Assembly (NCBI GenBank): GCA_015499985.1
Contig: JAAAUF010000220.1
Location: 1-44,152 of the forward strand
Direction of reading: 5' to 3'
Source of the DNA: Haplosporangium gracile
Taxonomy: Eukaryota; Mortierellomycota; Mortierellomycetes; Mortierellales; Mortierellaceae
DNA length: 44,152 nucleotides
A model generated the notes under the pieces. It searched no databases and was not told the origin of the DNA. It worked only from the letters and a program-made list of their open reading frames with translations. The position numbers and the translations under genes are program-made. Positions 1-11,430 of the stretch are shown here, one piece after another (the first letter of the stretch is position 1; each line of letters starts with the position of its first letter).

Positions 1-2715
1 TTTTGCGCTGATCATCTATTTTGCTCGTTATTCTCACCCGCCGTTTTTGGGTGGAGAATGCAGGGAAGCAAACACAATGAACAAATGGAATGAAATAAAA
101 GAAAAAAGAAAAAAGAAAAAAGCCCAACGGATTGGACAGGATCGGATTCAAAGATAGAACAGAATATATGAAAGAAGCTTAGTGAGCATCCACGAATATC
201 ACTATACGCACAAAAATATAACATCTCTCCGAAGATGAAGAAAGGTTCGAAAGAATAAAAAGTACGCAAAATTGGGAACGGAAAGGAAGGAATTGAAGAT
301 GCGGGCGATGAAAGAAGGGCTAGACTGTGGGTAATATGGCCGATGGCCGATGGGTGGGGTTCGTAGAATCTGGTGTTCAGGAGGCTAGGCATTCTCTACT
401 GCAGGAACAAAATATTCGATAGATCTTCAATCTTCTACTCCACCTCCTCTCTGCGTAGAAATTATATCCCCAGTACCTTATCAGGCAAACGGTAATGCGA
501 AGGTATTTAGTGAGATAGAAAAAGGTCAGAGCCAAGGACAACTAGAGTTGAACCTCAGCAATAGATGTGTCTGTGAAGTAGGTAGGGACCACCTGAACCC
601 GACACCCTCTCCCTTTCCTCCTTACTGCCGCTGAGCTGAGCTGAAGTGGTGGTGGTATTGGCTGGCTGACTGACTGACTGGCTAGGAGGGTTAGGCTGCT
701 GATTATAATACCCTATTTCTCCTTTTTCTCCTTTTACCTCTTCAGGCCCCGTCGCTGCCGCTGATGAAATTGTCTGTCTGTGTCAGTCTATCTGTCTGTC
801 CGATTGTCTGTTGTTCAACTCTTTTTTGGCTGGTTGTACACATCTGCGTTTTTCTTTACTTGACCTCCGCTGATAATCCCCAGGCCCCGCCGCCGTCTGT
901 TGTCTGCCGCTGCCGCTTTGGTCATCAAAAAATACAAAGCCAATTCAAATTTTCATAGTGGGGAGTGCGGGGCACATTTTAACAGCCGTACTACTGTCGC
1001 CACTGTGCTTGCTCCTTCTAATCTTGTGAAAAGTGGGGACCGGGGACGATAGATTAGAGGAGGGGGAGGGGGGGAACCCGAAAGGTCGTCTAATTGCAGA
1101 AGGGTGGGAAGAAAATCAGGACAGGAAAAGGAAATTGGAAAAGTACATGAACCAACAACACTCATCAATTAACAGAAAGAGGGACACAGAGGACAGATAG
1201 AAAACAGAGCAGCAAAGTAAAATGAAAAAATCTCCGATAGTCCACCACCACTACTTCGTTATTCTGATTGTCAATAAACAAATATAACAAATCGTGCGAG
1301 AAAGAGAAAGAGAGAGTGAGAGATCTATGTCTATTCGACTCAAGCAAAAAGGAAATAATGAGCGACTTTCCGAGTAGGAGAGCAAGTTAGAGAAGGTCAC
1401 CTTGACCACAACCTTCATTAAACCAAAACCAAAAAAAAATCCACCTTAATCCTCATTCCTATACTCGGAAAAAAGAAATAAAAAAAATAACGCACAAAAA
1501 ACAAAGTTCATTATTCAAACCCACAGACTGAATACTTTCACTTACAGCGATGGTGCCATCACAACCCTTTCGCCCTTTTTTTACTTCTCTCGTTTATTTT
1601 AAGGTCTGGCCGCTGGAATACTTTGTTCTAATCCTCTTTTGGGAACGAGCCCCCTTCTTTCCACAACTTTACAGTTACACACACTCAAACAGATTAACAG
1701 ACTTACAGTACTTCTCCTCAAAGTGAACTAGTGGAGGGTAGAGTATGAACCCTAAAACAAGCAAAACCCTTGAACACCAGATCGCCCTTTTTCTCTCTTC
1801 CTTACATCCCTTGCACTATTTATTTTACATCCATGGTGGTACAAAATAAACGCAAAGAGAGGCAAGCTGGATACATCTCGCAAGGTATGTACGCGACTCA
1901 CTCATCCTTCCCTCTTGTCTTTGTTTCAAGACGAATTTCTCGACCCGTTGCTTCACTGAATGACTGAACATGTCAACAGACTTCAACACAGGAAGAACAA
2001 TGATAAAGTCAGCGAACACACAACGCATCGGGGATACTAATTTATGTATCTTTCGTGCATGCAATATTTGAGCTGATTTTATTCTCTTCTCTGTTTGACT
2101 GTCTGTCTGTTCCTTTCACATTGTTTTTAGTTGGAAAGTGACAGACAGGTGTAGAAAGGCACTTCAAACTTCTGACAGATAGACACGATGCACAGGAACC
2201 ATACAGAATAACAATGAGAAAGGAATGCAACGCAAACCTGATGATTCATTCAGTCATCGGAAGCCATAAGCACACAGACAATCCCCTTTAAAACAGCCAA
2301 TCAATGCATCTGTTAGCGTCCACTGAGGTACTCATATCTCTATGTATCTCTTCTCGTAGGTCCCTTGCACTGCTCTCCTCTCCTTTCTGGCTCCTCTGGC
2401 GCCTGTTAGTCGTGTCATTTCCAACATACCTCTCACATGTCGGTCCTGTCTCCCAATGTAATTACTGTCGGCGTTGTCAGCATGTCTCAAATACCAATCC
2501 CATGCTTGCGTCTGGTTTTTTTATACCTTTTTTTTGCTTTTATTAATATTTGTAGTAATGATTATGACAGCAACAGCACATGATACTGTATGTAAAAAAA
2601 AAAGTTCCCTCCTTTCTCTCCTTCCGTCCTTCCTTTTCTCCTATCTCTTGCTCAGTCTCCGCCCATTATTCCCGCAATCAAACAACAGCAAACCTGAAGT
2701 CAATTCCGCTCCTCT
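1..2715. other. Gene-free stretch downstream of the SNF2-type gene
   Basis: No open frame here has family-like content, convincing splice junctions or a recognisable motif; the frames are short and of low complexity. A short GGCT/GACT microsatellite lies near 660-685. The part nearest 2716 is presumably the 3' flank of the minus-strand SNF2-type gene. I saw no tRNA-like B box with a pairing T stem. Confidence 0.6.
2539..2544 (-). terminator. AATAAA poly(A) signal of the SNF2-type gene
   Basis: On the minus strand the hexamer AATAAA lies about 172 nt downstream of the TAG stop at 2716-2718, a plausible place for the polyadenylation signal of the remodeller transcript. The assignment rests on the motif and its position only. 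Confidence 0.4.
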
Positions 2716-5700
2716 CTACTCGTCATCCTCGTCCTCATCATCCAGCTCGTCATCGTCGCTGTCGTCGGCGCGCTTCTTGGTATTACTTGAAGCGCCGTTC
2801 TTGTTATGGCCATTGCCGCTGTTGCTGGTCATCGTGTTGTTGTTGTTTGTCTGACCTGCTGCATTGTTGCGACCAACTGGCCCAGCGTCGCTGTCATCGC
2901 TGTCGTCCGTTCCCAATGAATCCACCGCCATATCGTCATCGTCATCATCGTCATCGTCCTCCTCCTCCTCTTCGTCTTCATCTTCCTCTTCCTTCTTCTG
3001 GCGCTTGTGGTGGTTCTTTTGTTGGGCTGCCGATCGGGATCCTACGCTGCTGCTCCGACTATGCTGGCGACCATGGTTGCTCGCCTTGGCTTGCGCCTTT
3101 TGGGCTCCAGTGCGTCGGTCTTGTGACGACGCGGTCTCCTCCTCGTCCGACAGTGGTGCCGCCCGCTTCAATGTACTGCTGTCCTTCTCAGCTCCAGCCG
3201 ATGGCAACTCGCCTCCTGGGCAAAGCGCGTCAAACTTCTCATCAAACACTTCCTATTGATGGTACAAACGAATTTTTTTTTGACGCATTAATATTTCCAA
3301 TTGGAGAGCAAGGAACAAAAGAAAAACACGCACGACAAAATGGTTAATTGCATCAATACGTTACCTCCAAGCGCTCAGAGTCGACATAGACCCAGCTGCC
3401 TTCTTGGTTGAAGGTGCGCGCATTCTGGAACATTTGGTGAAAGTCGTCCCGGAACTGAGACGCAGTCGTGTAGAATGCAGAGCGCATCCTCTTCTTGATC
3501 ATATCCATGGCGATTGGGCGGAGAATGATCTGGTAGTACTCGGGATACTGCTTCTTGCTCGGCAACTGCAAGAAAAGGTCGCACCGATGTCGGACTTCAC
3601 CATCATCCGTCACAGTGCAATCCTCAACCGCCTTGTAGCACTGCTCAAAGATCTTGGTCAGCGCCTTGCGATCAGCCTCAGCCAGAGTATCCTGGCTAGC
3701 GGCAGCACCCTCTGGTTTACGTCCCCGCTTGCCCTTAGCAGGAGTCGGCTTGGTGATCTCGGCGGATGTCGAAGACTTGGTGCCACGGCCGCGGCCCTTC
3801 TTGATAACAGGTGCTTCCACCTCCTCCTCATCGTCTTCGCGGATCGTTTTCTTGCCTCGGCCGCGTCCCTTCTTGGGCTCAGGTTCGGGTTCCTCACCAA
3901 TTGTAGCCGCGGCCTCCTTCAAAAGTCTCTTCTCCTCTCTGCGACGACGGCGCTCGGCCTTGGCGGCAATGATCTCGTTGACGTCCTTATCCTCATCCTC
4001 AAGTGCCTCAAGCCACTGCTCCTCAGTCAAGCCATCATCATAGCGAGTCTCGGCCCTGACACGTTGACCACGACCAAGATCCTCCTCGACTTCCTCAACA
4101 ACAACGGCGTCCTCGTCAACGAGATAAACCTCGGGCAACTCAGATTCCGGAATGAGGCGTTCCCGTCGTGTTCCAGTCTTCTTGAAAATTTCTTCTTCCT
4201 CAACCCGACGCTCCTCATCCAAAACTCTGAAGAGATTCATCTCCTCGTCCGTGCGGGCGACAATCTCGTTGAGTTCTTCGTCGTTCATGTCCTCCTCTTC
4301 CACGTCGTTCTCCTCCTTATTGTTGTCGCTCTCCAAAAGCGAGCGCAGGAAAGACTCTTGCTCCTCAGCAGTACTCTTGTTGTCGAACTTACCGGCCTGA
4401 ATGACCTTGCCGTCGATCTCCAGTTTGTATTGGGCACGGGCAAGAATATGCTCCTCCACGGACTTCTCCGTCACCAAACGGAAGATACGGACCTCCTTCG
4501 TCTGTCCGATACGATGAGCACGATCTTGCGCCTGCAGATCTTGGTGAGGGTTCCAGTCCGAATCGAAAATAATGACCGTATCGGCAGTCTGCAAATTCAG
4601 ACCGAGACCACCAGCTCTGGTACTGAGTAAAAAGACGAAATAGGGCGAATTGGGCGCGTTGAAAGTCTTCAGCATTCCAGCTCGATCCTCAGACTAGAAT
4701 ATCAAATAAATCAAGAGTGTTAGGACATCGTATGACTATAGCAGTGGTTCCTTTTTGCGAACAACTGGTGAATCAAAAGCAGCTTACCTTAGTGGCACCA
4801 TCCAGACGCATATATTGGTAGTGGCGGAAGTGCAGGTAATCCTCCATGATGTTCATGATGGCAGTCATCTGGAAAAAGATAAGTACTCTGTGTCCTGTCT
4901 TGAACAGCTTGGGGAGCATGCGGTCCAAGAGTTCAAACTTCCCTGCGACGCGCCAAAGTCCATCATTGTTGGTTTTCGTAGGGTTGATGACACGTTCGAC
5001 CTCCTCAAAGACATAAGGATGGTTGCAAATCTTGCGGAGCTGCATGATGGTGTTGTTCAATCCCCTGATACCAGTACGTCTATATACCGTTCCATAAAAC
5101 CGCCGTCGATCAGTACACACGCCAAAATATAAATTCACAAAGCGGCAAACGATCATAGTTCTTACAAATGGTAACTTACCCTTTCTCACCACCTTGAGTA
5201 AAGAGCATGCCGTGCTTCTTCATCTGGTTATACAACTTGAGTTGAAGAGACGACAACTTACAGCGAATGACGCGCTCGACCTTGTCAGGCAACTCAGACT
5301 CGACATCCTTCTTCAGACGACGCAACAGGAAGGGTCTAAGAACCTTGTGGAGACGTTTGATAATCAGAAGAGCCTCTTCTTCGTTCAGCTCGATCTTATC
5401 CTGTCCACCAGTGTTGGCGAATGGCGTGTTGAACCACTCATCGAACGACTGGACCGAGTTGAAGACGCGAGGCAGCACCATGTTCAGCAACGCCCACAAT
5501 TCTGGAAGGTTGTTCTGCAGGGGTGTACCGGTCAAGATAAGACGGTAACGAGACGAGTAATGCTGGGTCAAGGTAATGAACAGCTTGGACTTTGCATTCT
5601 TGAGACGATGTCCCTCGTCAATAATCAGGTAGACCCACTTAATCTTGCTGAGAATCGGCCTATCCATGATAACGTATTCGTAAGTTGTCAAGAGCACCTG

Positions 5701-8028
5701 GAAGTTGCGGTGGCGAATCTCGGTTTGTTGAATGTGCTTGCGCTGAGAGGGGACACCCTTGTACACGACCTTGGTCACTTGAGGTGCCCACTTTTCAAAC
5801 TCGAGCGTCCAGTTAGCCAGCGTCCTATTTGCAACCGTCAAACAATTTGTGCGTTAGTTTCCACCGTAATTTGCGTGTAAACAAAAAATTATGTTTTCAA
5901 GTATAGCTAAACCAACTTACGACAGGGGCACAAGAATCAAGAATGGTCCGTTCTGCTGCTTGGCCTCGATCAGGAATGTCACCAGGGAAATGGTCTGGAT
6001 AGTTTTACCGAGACCCATCTCATCGGCCAAAATTCCGTTCAGACGGTTATTGTACAAGGAGGCCATCCACTGAAGTCCCTTCATCTGGTATTCCTTCAAG
6101 TTTCCTCCGGTCAAGATGGACGGTTGCTTGACAACCTTTTCTTGAATCTTGTGTGCAATGTTGTAGTAGTCGTTGCGTCGGTTGTCCTCCTAAATAAATT
6201 GATGGATTAATGGAGTGATTGTAAGTATCAAATCCAGCTTGATTGCTCACGGCGTCATGGTACATGACCGATGGCCAAGAAATAGTAAGAAAAACTTACT
6301 CCATCGCCGTAATCAAAGTCTGCCTCGTCGTCCATGAGTTCGATACCACCACGTGTAATAGAGTCGGAATGAACGGAGTCGTTTTGCTGGGCGGTAACGG
6401 CCTCGGCGAGCGAAGCAAGGTACGAGTCGGTCTGCTGCAACAGGTGTGTAATACGCGTATCCTTGGCCTGGTCGATGAGCTTCATGTACGCCTCCTCGTC
6501 GTCGTTCTTCAAAGCCTTCAGACGCTCCTTGGAGATACGCTCGATACGCTTGGCCTCCTCCTTTTCCACGTGAGAGTGGAACTGGAGAACGAGTCGACCC
6601 AGCTTGTTCTGCTTCATCTGCTGGGTCCTGTGCCACTGAATCATTTCGCGTCCATGGTTGACAATGTTGAGCAGCGAGTCCATGTGCTTCTGTCTCTCGC
6701 GGCCCTCGCGATCCTGTCTCTGTTGACGCTCCAGCTTCTCTGTCATGCGTGCTTCGCGCAAAGACTGCTTCTTCATCCTGCGGTAAGCTGCTCGGTCCGT
6801 TGATGTCGCCAACATGGTTGCCTTTGACATTCCTTTAATAATTTCCGCTCGAAGCTAGACAAAGTCAAAAAAGAGAGAAATGGTTAATACGCAAACGCTT
6901 CGATGTTTAAACAAGCATTATATCGATAATAGCGTGTAAAGTACCTTCTTCTGTCTCTCCAGGAGTCGCAGGGCCTTCAACTCAATCAAGGCCTTCAGTT
7001 TGGGTCCAGAAGGTGGTGCTCTGTTCTCCTGCTCCAAAAGTCCTCCAGAGGGGTCCAAGGACTCGCTTGCGATGTTACTAGGCAGGTTGTCAAGTTCCTC
7101 GATGCGATACTTGACACGGGCCTTCAGGCGGTTGTCGCGCTCCTGAGCCAGTGCATATGGGTCGATTCCAACGGGCGAGATACTGGGGATCAACAGACGC
7201 TGTTGCCGTGAAGCGTGGACAGTCGAAGGCAAAGTCTTTTGGAGGAACGAGAATGGAGATGTGTAGGCGTTGTAGTCCGAGGCAGTTGGTGTTTGCTCCG
7301 ACAAGTGTTGACGGGCAACATCGACCACCTTACCTGCGACGGTGGCTGTGGGGCCCTTTGCGTTCAGGGCCTGATCGACAGATTTTGGTGTAAAGATGGC
7401 CTCCTGTAGATGTGGTGGCACAGCCATGTTGGCCGAGATAAGTTTAAATGCAATGATCTGGAAGCGCAAGTCGGTGATTTGGTCTGTGGAGAAGGGAGAT
7501 CCTTGCGTGGGAGGCAAGGTCGGGGCCCCTGGTGGCTGTTGTTGCTGGAGTTGTTGAAGCTGTTGCAGCTGTTGCTGTTGCAGCTGTTGGAACTGTTGTT
7601 GTTGTTGCATTTGGAGAAGTTGTTGCTGTTGCTGGAAGGGGGCCAACCCCTGGGCTGCCTGAACGCGTTGTTGGTTCTGAGCCTGGGCAGCTTGGGAAGC
7701 TTGGTATGCCCGCAAAAGTCCCATCAGCTGGGCATACTGTTGATTCGTCTGCTCGGTTGCGCCTGCGGCCTTCATGTTCCTCACCGCCTACAAAAGGGAA
7801 TCCACAAAAATCCAATGGAGAGTTAAATGTTTGGGACTCATTGTGACAAAAAAACAACAAATAACAACAAACCTTGGTATACAAGAATACAAAAGGCAGG
7901 TAAGGGAGAGGTTGAAATCAAGCAAGGGAACATACGTTGAGAACGCTGGTGATTTGCTCCTGGGACAAGTTTGCGACGAGGTCATGGGTGGCCTGCTGGG
8001 GCTGTGGCTGTGTCTGAGGAAGGTTCAT
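2716..8028 (-). CDS. SNF2: SNF2/STH1-family chromatin-remodelling ATPase (SWI/SNF or RSC catalytic subunit)
   Basis: ATP-dependent DNA translocase that slides or evicts nucleosomes in the nucleus. Eight exons join in phase: 7936-8028, 6945-7787, 6300-6854, 5921-6189, 5180-5824, 4788-5079, 3365-4693, 2716-3252, giving 1520 aa. Order of domains: Q-rich stretch (about 83-115), QLQ motif (about 130-158), HSA actin-related-protein binding helix (about 333-427), SNF2 ATPase with Walker A DEMGLGKT (553-560) and Walker B DEGH (656-659), helicase C with DRAHRIGQ (956-963), SnAC (about 1000-1075), three AT-hook-like GRGRG/GRKP motifs (about 1173-1225) and a bromodomain (about 1241-1342) with the acetyl-lysine-reading region NARTFN. 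The tail is very acidic, with runs of Asp and Glu. The start is the first ATG in frame before a GTATGT donor. QLQ-HSA-SnAC-bromodomain order excludes ISWI, CHD and INO80 families. Whether it acts in SWI/SNF, RSC or both cannot be told here; an SMARCC partner lies at 28224-31490. Confidence 0.96.
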
Positions 8029-8603
8029 GATGGTGTCGAGGCGGAGCTAAAGAGCACCGTGGAAGAGGACGCGTGAAGGGAGGTTGTAGAGATTGGTTGG
8101 GGTGCGTCAACAACTCGGCTTGTACTGGGTGACGCAGACACGAGTCAGACTGAGTAAGAGGGTAAGGAAGGGCACTTGTAGGGACGGGGAGGGCAGGAGT
8201 GCACAAAGTAAAAGAAGAAAGAAGTAGGAAGATAGACAGAAAGAAAAATAAGCGGCGGTGGCAATGGGTGATCAAAAAAGGGGCGTCGAGGGTTTTTGGA
8301 TCGAAGAACTGATGGAATGAGAGGGAAAGAGAAACAGCGAGATGTTAGAGGAAAGCCCAACGAGAAAGCGAAATGTCGACGTCATTGTATATGTTTAATC
8401 GTATTTTCATCACGTGGAAAGGAGACAAAGAAAGAAACCGAGCTCCAGTGGGCGAAAGGGGGCAAAGGGAAGAGGGGAGAGGAAGCTGCATGATCGCAGT
8501 GCAGTCAAGAAAAAGCTATGCTGAAGCTGAAGAACAAACAAAGAGAGAAAAAAAAAAGCAAGGAAAGGGGGACGAAAACTATGCCTGTGTAGCCAACAGG
8601 GTT
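8029..8603. promoter_or_regulatory. Upstream region of the SNF2-type gene, purine-rich on +
   Basis: Between the SNF2-type start and the 3' end of the forkhead-like gene. The plus strand is rich in GA, so the sense strand of the SNF2-type transcript is CT-rich, as upstream of other genes here. No open frame with coding character and no TATA box that I can support. Confidence 0.4.
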
Positions 8604-10622
8604 CTAAACGCCACCCCCACACAGCAGAGCCAGTGCCTGGATAGCATCCATCTGGTCTGAAGCAAGATCCTCGCCATTGGGTATTACGATCTCGGGCTCT
8701 GGTCGAGGGACTTGCGCAGCGACTGCTTCAGCCGAGGTTTGCGGTTCCTGGCCATATGAAACTAATGAAAATAAATACGAAGGGGGTCGAAAATGTTTAA
8801 TAAAATGTGACAGATGGGGTTGGTCTGTGCCTGAGGGCGGAGTGTTGTTTCGCGCACAGATCTACAAACTGAAAGTGAGAAAAACACGAGCAGGGAAACG
8901 AAGATTGTTACCTTGAGCTGCGCTGGTGTCCTGAATAGTGATCGAGGGAGTCGTTGGTGTATGTTGTTGAGAATACTCGTAGTGGTTGGGTTTAACTACA
9001 TGCTGGATTGACATAGTCGGTGGTTGTGATGGTGTCCTTGACCTTGTTTGTTGATCTTGTTCGTCTTGTTGGTTTTGTGTTTGAAGGGCAAGGACAGCAG
9101 AGTTGATGGCACTTTGCAAAGGTGCCATATATCGCTTCGCCGGATCCTCATCCTCTGTCTCCTCAGAGAGGGCATTGGAAAGCTGCGAGCCAAATTCGTC
9201 CACTGTAGGCAATCCAGTGGCTGTTGCTGAAAGAGGGGGGGAGTTCTTGGGTGTCGGTTGATGGAAGGATGAAAAACGTCTGCCGGTAGTGTAGGTTGAA
9301 GGCCGATGGTCCAGTGGGAGTAGCATTCCTGATGATGTTGTTGTTGTGACAGAAGACGAGGTCGAGGTAGTCCCAATGGTCGTATTCGAGGCTCCGGCGG
9401 CTGAAAGATGGAGGTTGGATCCTGCAGGCATAGTCGACCCGACCTTGTAGTGGTTCTTGGGAAAAGTGTCTGTCGCAATGGAGTATCGCCTGAACGAAAA
9501 GTTGAGAAGCCGCTTCGATCCAATTGCCTTCCAGTCTTCGTCCTCTGTAACTGATGGACTGTCCGTTGCATCATCCTCTGCTTTGACCGACGGATTGCTT
9601 GCCGAGCCGCTTCCCGAGGCAACGACAGCGGAGCCGTTCACAATGACGACCGGTTGGACAGGCTGGGTAGCCATCTGCCACCGTCCTCGACCCATCGCCC
9701 TGAACAAAGGATTGGACTCCAGGGCGGCTGTCAAGTCGGCTTGCCACGCGTCTCCTGGTGCGTTCTGGTAGATAGGGTAGTTGTCGTGGACCCAGGCGTA
9801 GATTTCCCGTATCGTCTTTTGCTTGGGCGAAGCCTCAAACATCTGAACCAGCAGATTGCACCAGGCCTCCATTGACATACTGCACTCGTCCTGAAGGGCA
9901 GCGGGGGGTGAACGTGTCCTCGGCCGACTTGCATGTCCGCCAGAGGCCTTCCGTTTGAGTTTCCTAGCCTGAGCTCCCGAATGCTCCTGCTTGAAACGCT
10001 GGATTTCCTCCACAGACAGAGTTGGCGAGTCTGCATCAATCATGTCGATGGTCCTATCGATATATCGTATCCTGGTGTCGGCAGGGCCATCCTGATGGTG
10101 ATCGAAGCGATCATGGTGCTCGTGTGAGTTATAGTGGTTGTTGTGGGCATAGTGAGTGCCTGCACCGTCCTCGACATGATCATGATCATGATCCAGGATC
10201 TCCCCGTCCTCTTCCTCCAGCTCCTCCTCGTCCTCGTCTCCTGAGCCGTCGCTCCCTCGCCGACCCTCCTCAGACTTGAGGCTCTCGAGGTGAACTAATG
10301 CTCGTCTAGGGATGAATGTCCAGGTACTCCTTCCGTTCTGCCGGAAACACTCGTAAGACGATAATGTTGTCTTAACGCTGGTTTGCATCGTATGCATATC
10401 ATGGCGATAATACGGATATGCTTGCATGATCCAGGCATAGAGCTCCGACTCTCTGTAGGTCAGGGTCTGTTCAAAGTTACTCTTGAAGGCATTGACGAGG
10501 ATCAGAAACCAGGACTCGTTTGGCTTGGAGAGTTCCGAACGAGGAAGCCTCCGTTTTGACGCTTGGGGCGAGGTTGCATGGGTGGGGCTCTTTGCGGATG
10601 GACTCAACGGTGGTGTGGACAT
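8604..10622 (-). CDS. Putative transcription factor with two degenerate forkhead-like winged-helix domains
   Basis: Two exons, 8912-10622 and 8604-8761, join in phase (GTAACA donor, TAG acceptor) to give 622 aa. The frame is open upstream, but the first ATG is at 10622, starting MSTPPLSPSAK. Residues 35-107 resemble a forkhead domain: SWFLILVNAF at helix 1, LTYRESELYAWI and YPYYR at helix 2, then the recognition-helix region and a final WTFIP strand. Residues 249-319 repeat the plan with REIYAWVHDNYPIYQ and a closing GRGRWQM. Both lack the classical forkhead signature at the recognition helix. Between them lie an acidic stretch (about 128-142) and a His-rich stretch (about 143-176). The second half is Ser/Thr/Gln-rich, as in activation domains. 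A nuclear DNA-binding role is inferred from fold resemblance only; the exact function is unknown. Confidence 0.75.
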
Positions 10623-11430
10623 GGAAGACTCTTCTTGTTCTGCAGAGATGTGGTAAAGTGTGAGAAGGGGGTCGGTAGTTCTAGTGGTATGGTGGTTGTA
10701 GTGAGGGATGGTGGCGGTGATGAGAATGGCAGTGAATGTTGTACGTGTGTGTGTAGGTAAGCGAGTGGAGAGAGTATGTGTAGAGCAAAGTGTGAAGAAG
10801 GGGAAGAAGGAAAGTGATGCATCATCTCCCTCAAACAAACAAGCAACAAGGTCAGGCAGCGGGTAAGGTTGTTTACTCAGCCAAGCCACACTCGCTACAA
10901 TTTGCCCTTTGCCACTCCTGTTCCCTTGATGTCTCTTTGCCCATCCACGTGTGTGCGAATCGGTCGTTTCTCTCGTAGAGATGGAAAAAGAACAAGAAAA
11001 ATCCCTAGGGCATACACTAGCTGTAGTTTATATAGTTTATTAAAACAAAAAGAAAGAAAGGCTGAGAGGAGAGGATCACATTGTCAAGCCAACCCTTATC
11101 CCTTTCCTATGCTTCCTTGGGTATCCAGGTTCTTCAGAACAGTCTGAGAATCCAGAGCAAGACGCATCAACTTGAGCTCTACTTTAGAGCAAACATCGAG
11201 GTCATGAATACTTCAAATGAGTGAAACGAAGTGGAAAAAGAGGAAAGCTCGTTTAGAGCCGTATTTGCTTTTGCTCTTCTATGTGTTCATTTGTTTGTGT
11301 GTTCATTTCATTGTTCGTTTTCGTATGTTCGTTACTTTTGTTTGTGTTCGTTCTCGTCTAGCAACCCACCCACATTCTCATCCGACCAACCAACCGCCGC
11401 AATTAAAAGTAAATAAAAATTACAGGACCG
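10623..11430. other. Intergenic: 5' flank of the forkhead-like gene and 3' flank of the RhoGAP gene
   Basis: No supported gene. An AG at the end of a CTCTGCAG stretch on the minus strand just before the ATG at 10622 could be an acceptor for a 5'-UTR intron of the forkhead-like gene; this is not certain. The rest is low-complexity AT-rich DNA. Confidence 0.4.

Noticed and set aside
3404..4630. 408-aa open frame on + opposite the SNF2-type gene
   Set aside because: It is the mirror of the helicase, SnAC and bromodomain exon; composition is Leu/Ser-rich antisense noise and no family is seen.
6243..6803. 186-aa open frame on + opposite the HSA exon
   Set aside because: Antisense of the charged HSA helix, hence Leu/Val-rich; no independent support.
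10623..10889. 89-codon N-terminal extension of the forkhead-like protein
   Set aside because: No ATG in the extension; its Thr/His/Pro-rich content is typical of a translated leader.
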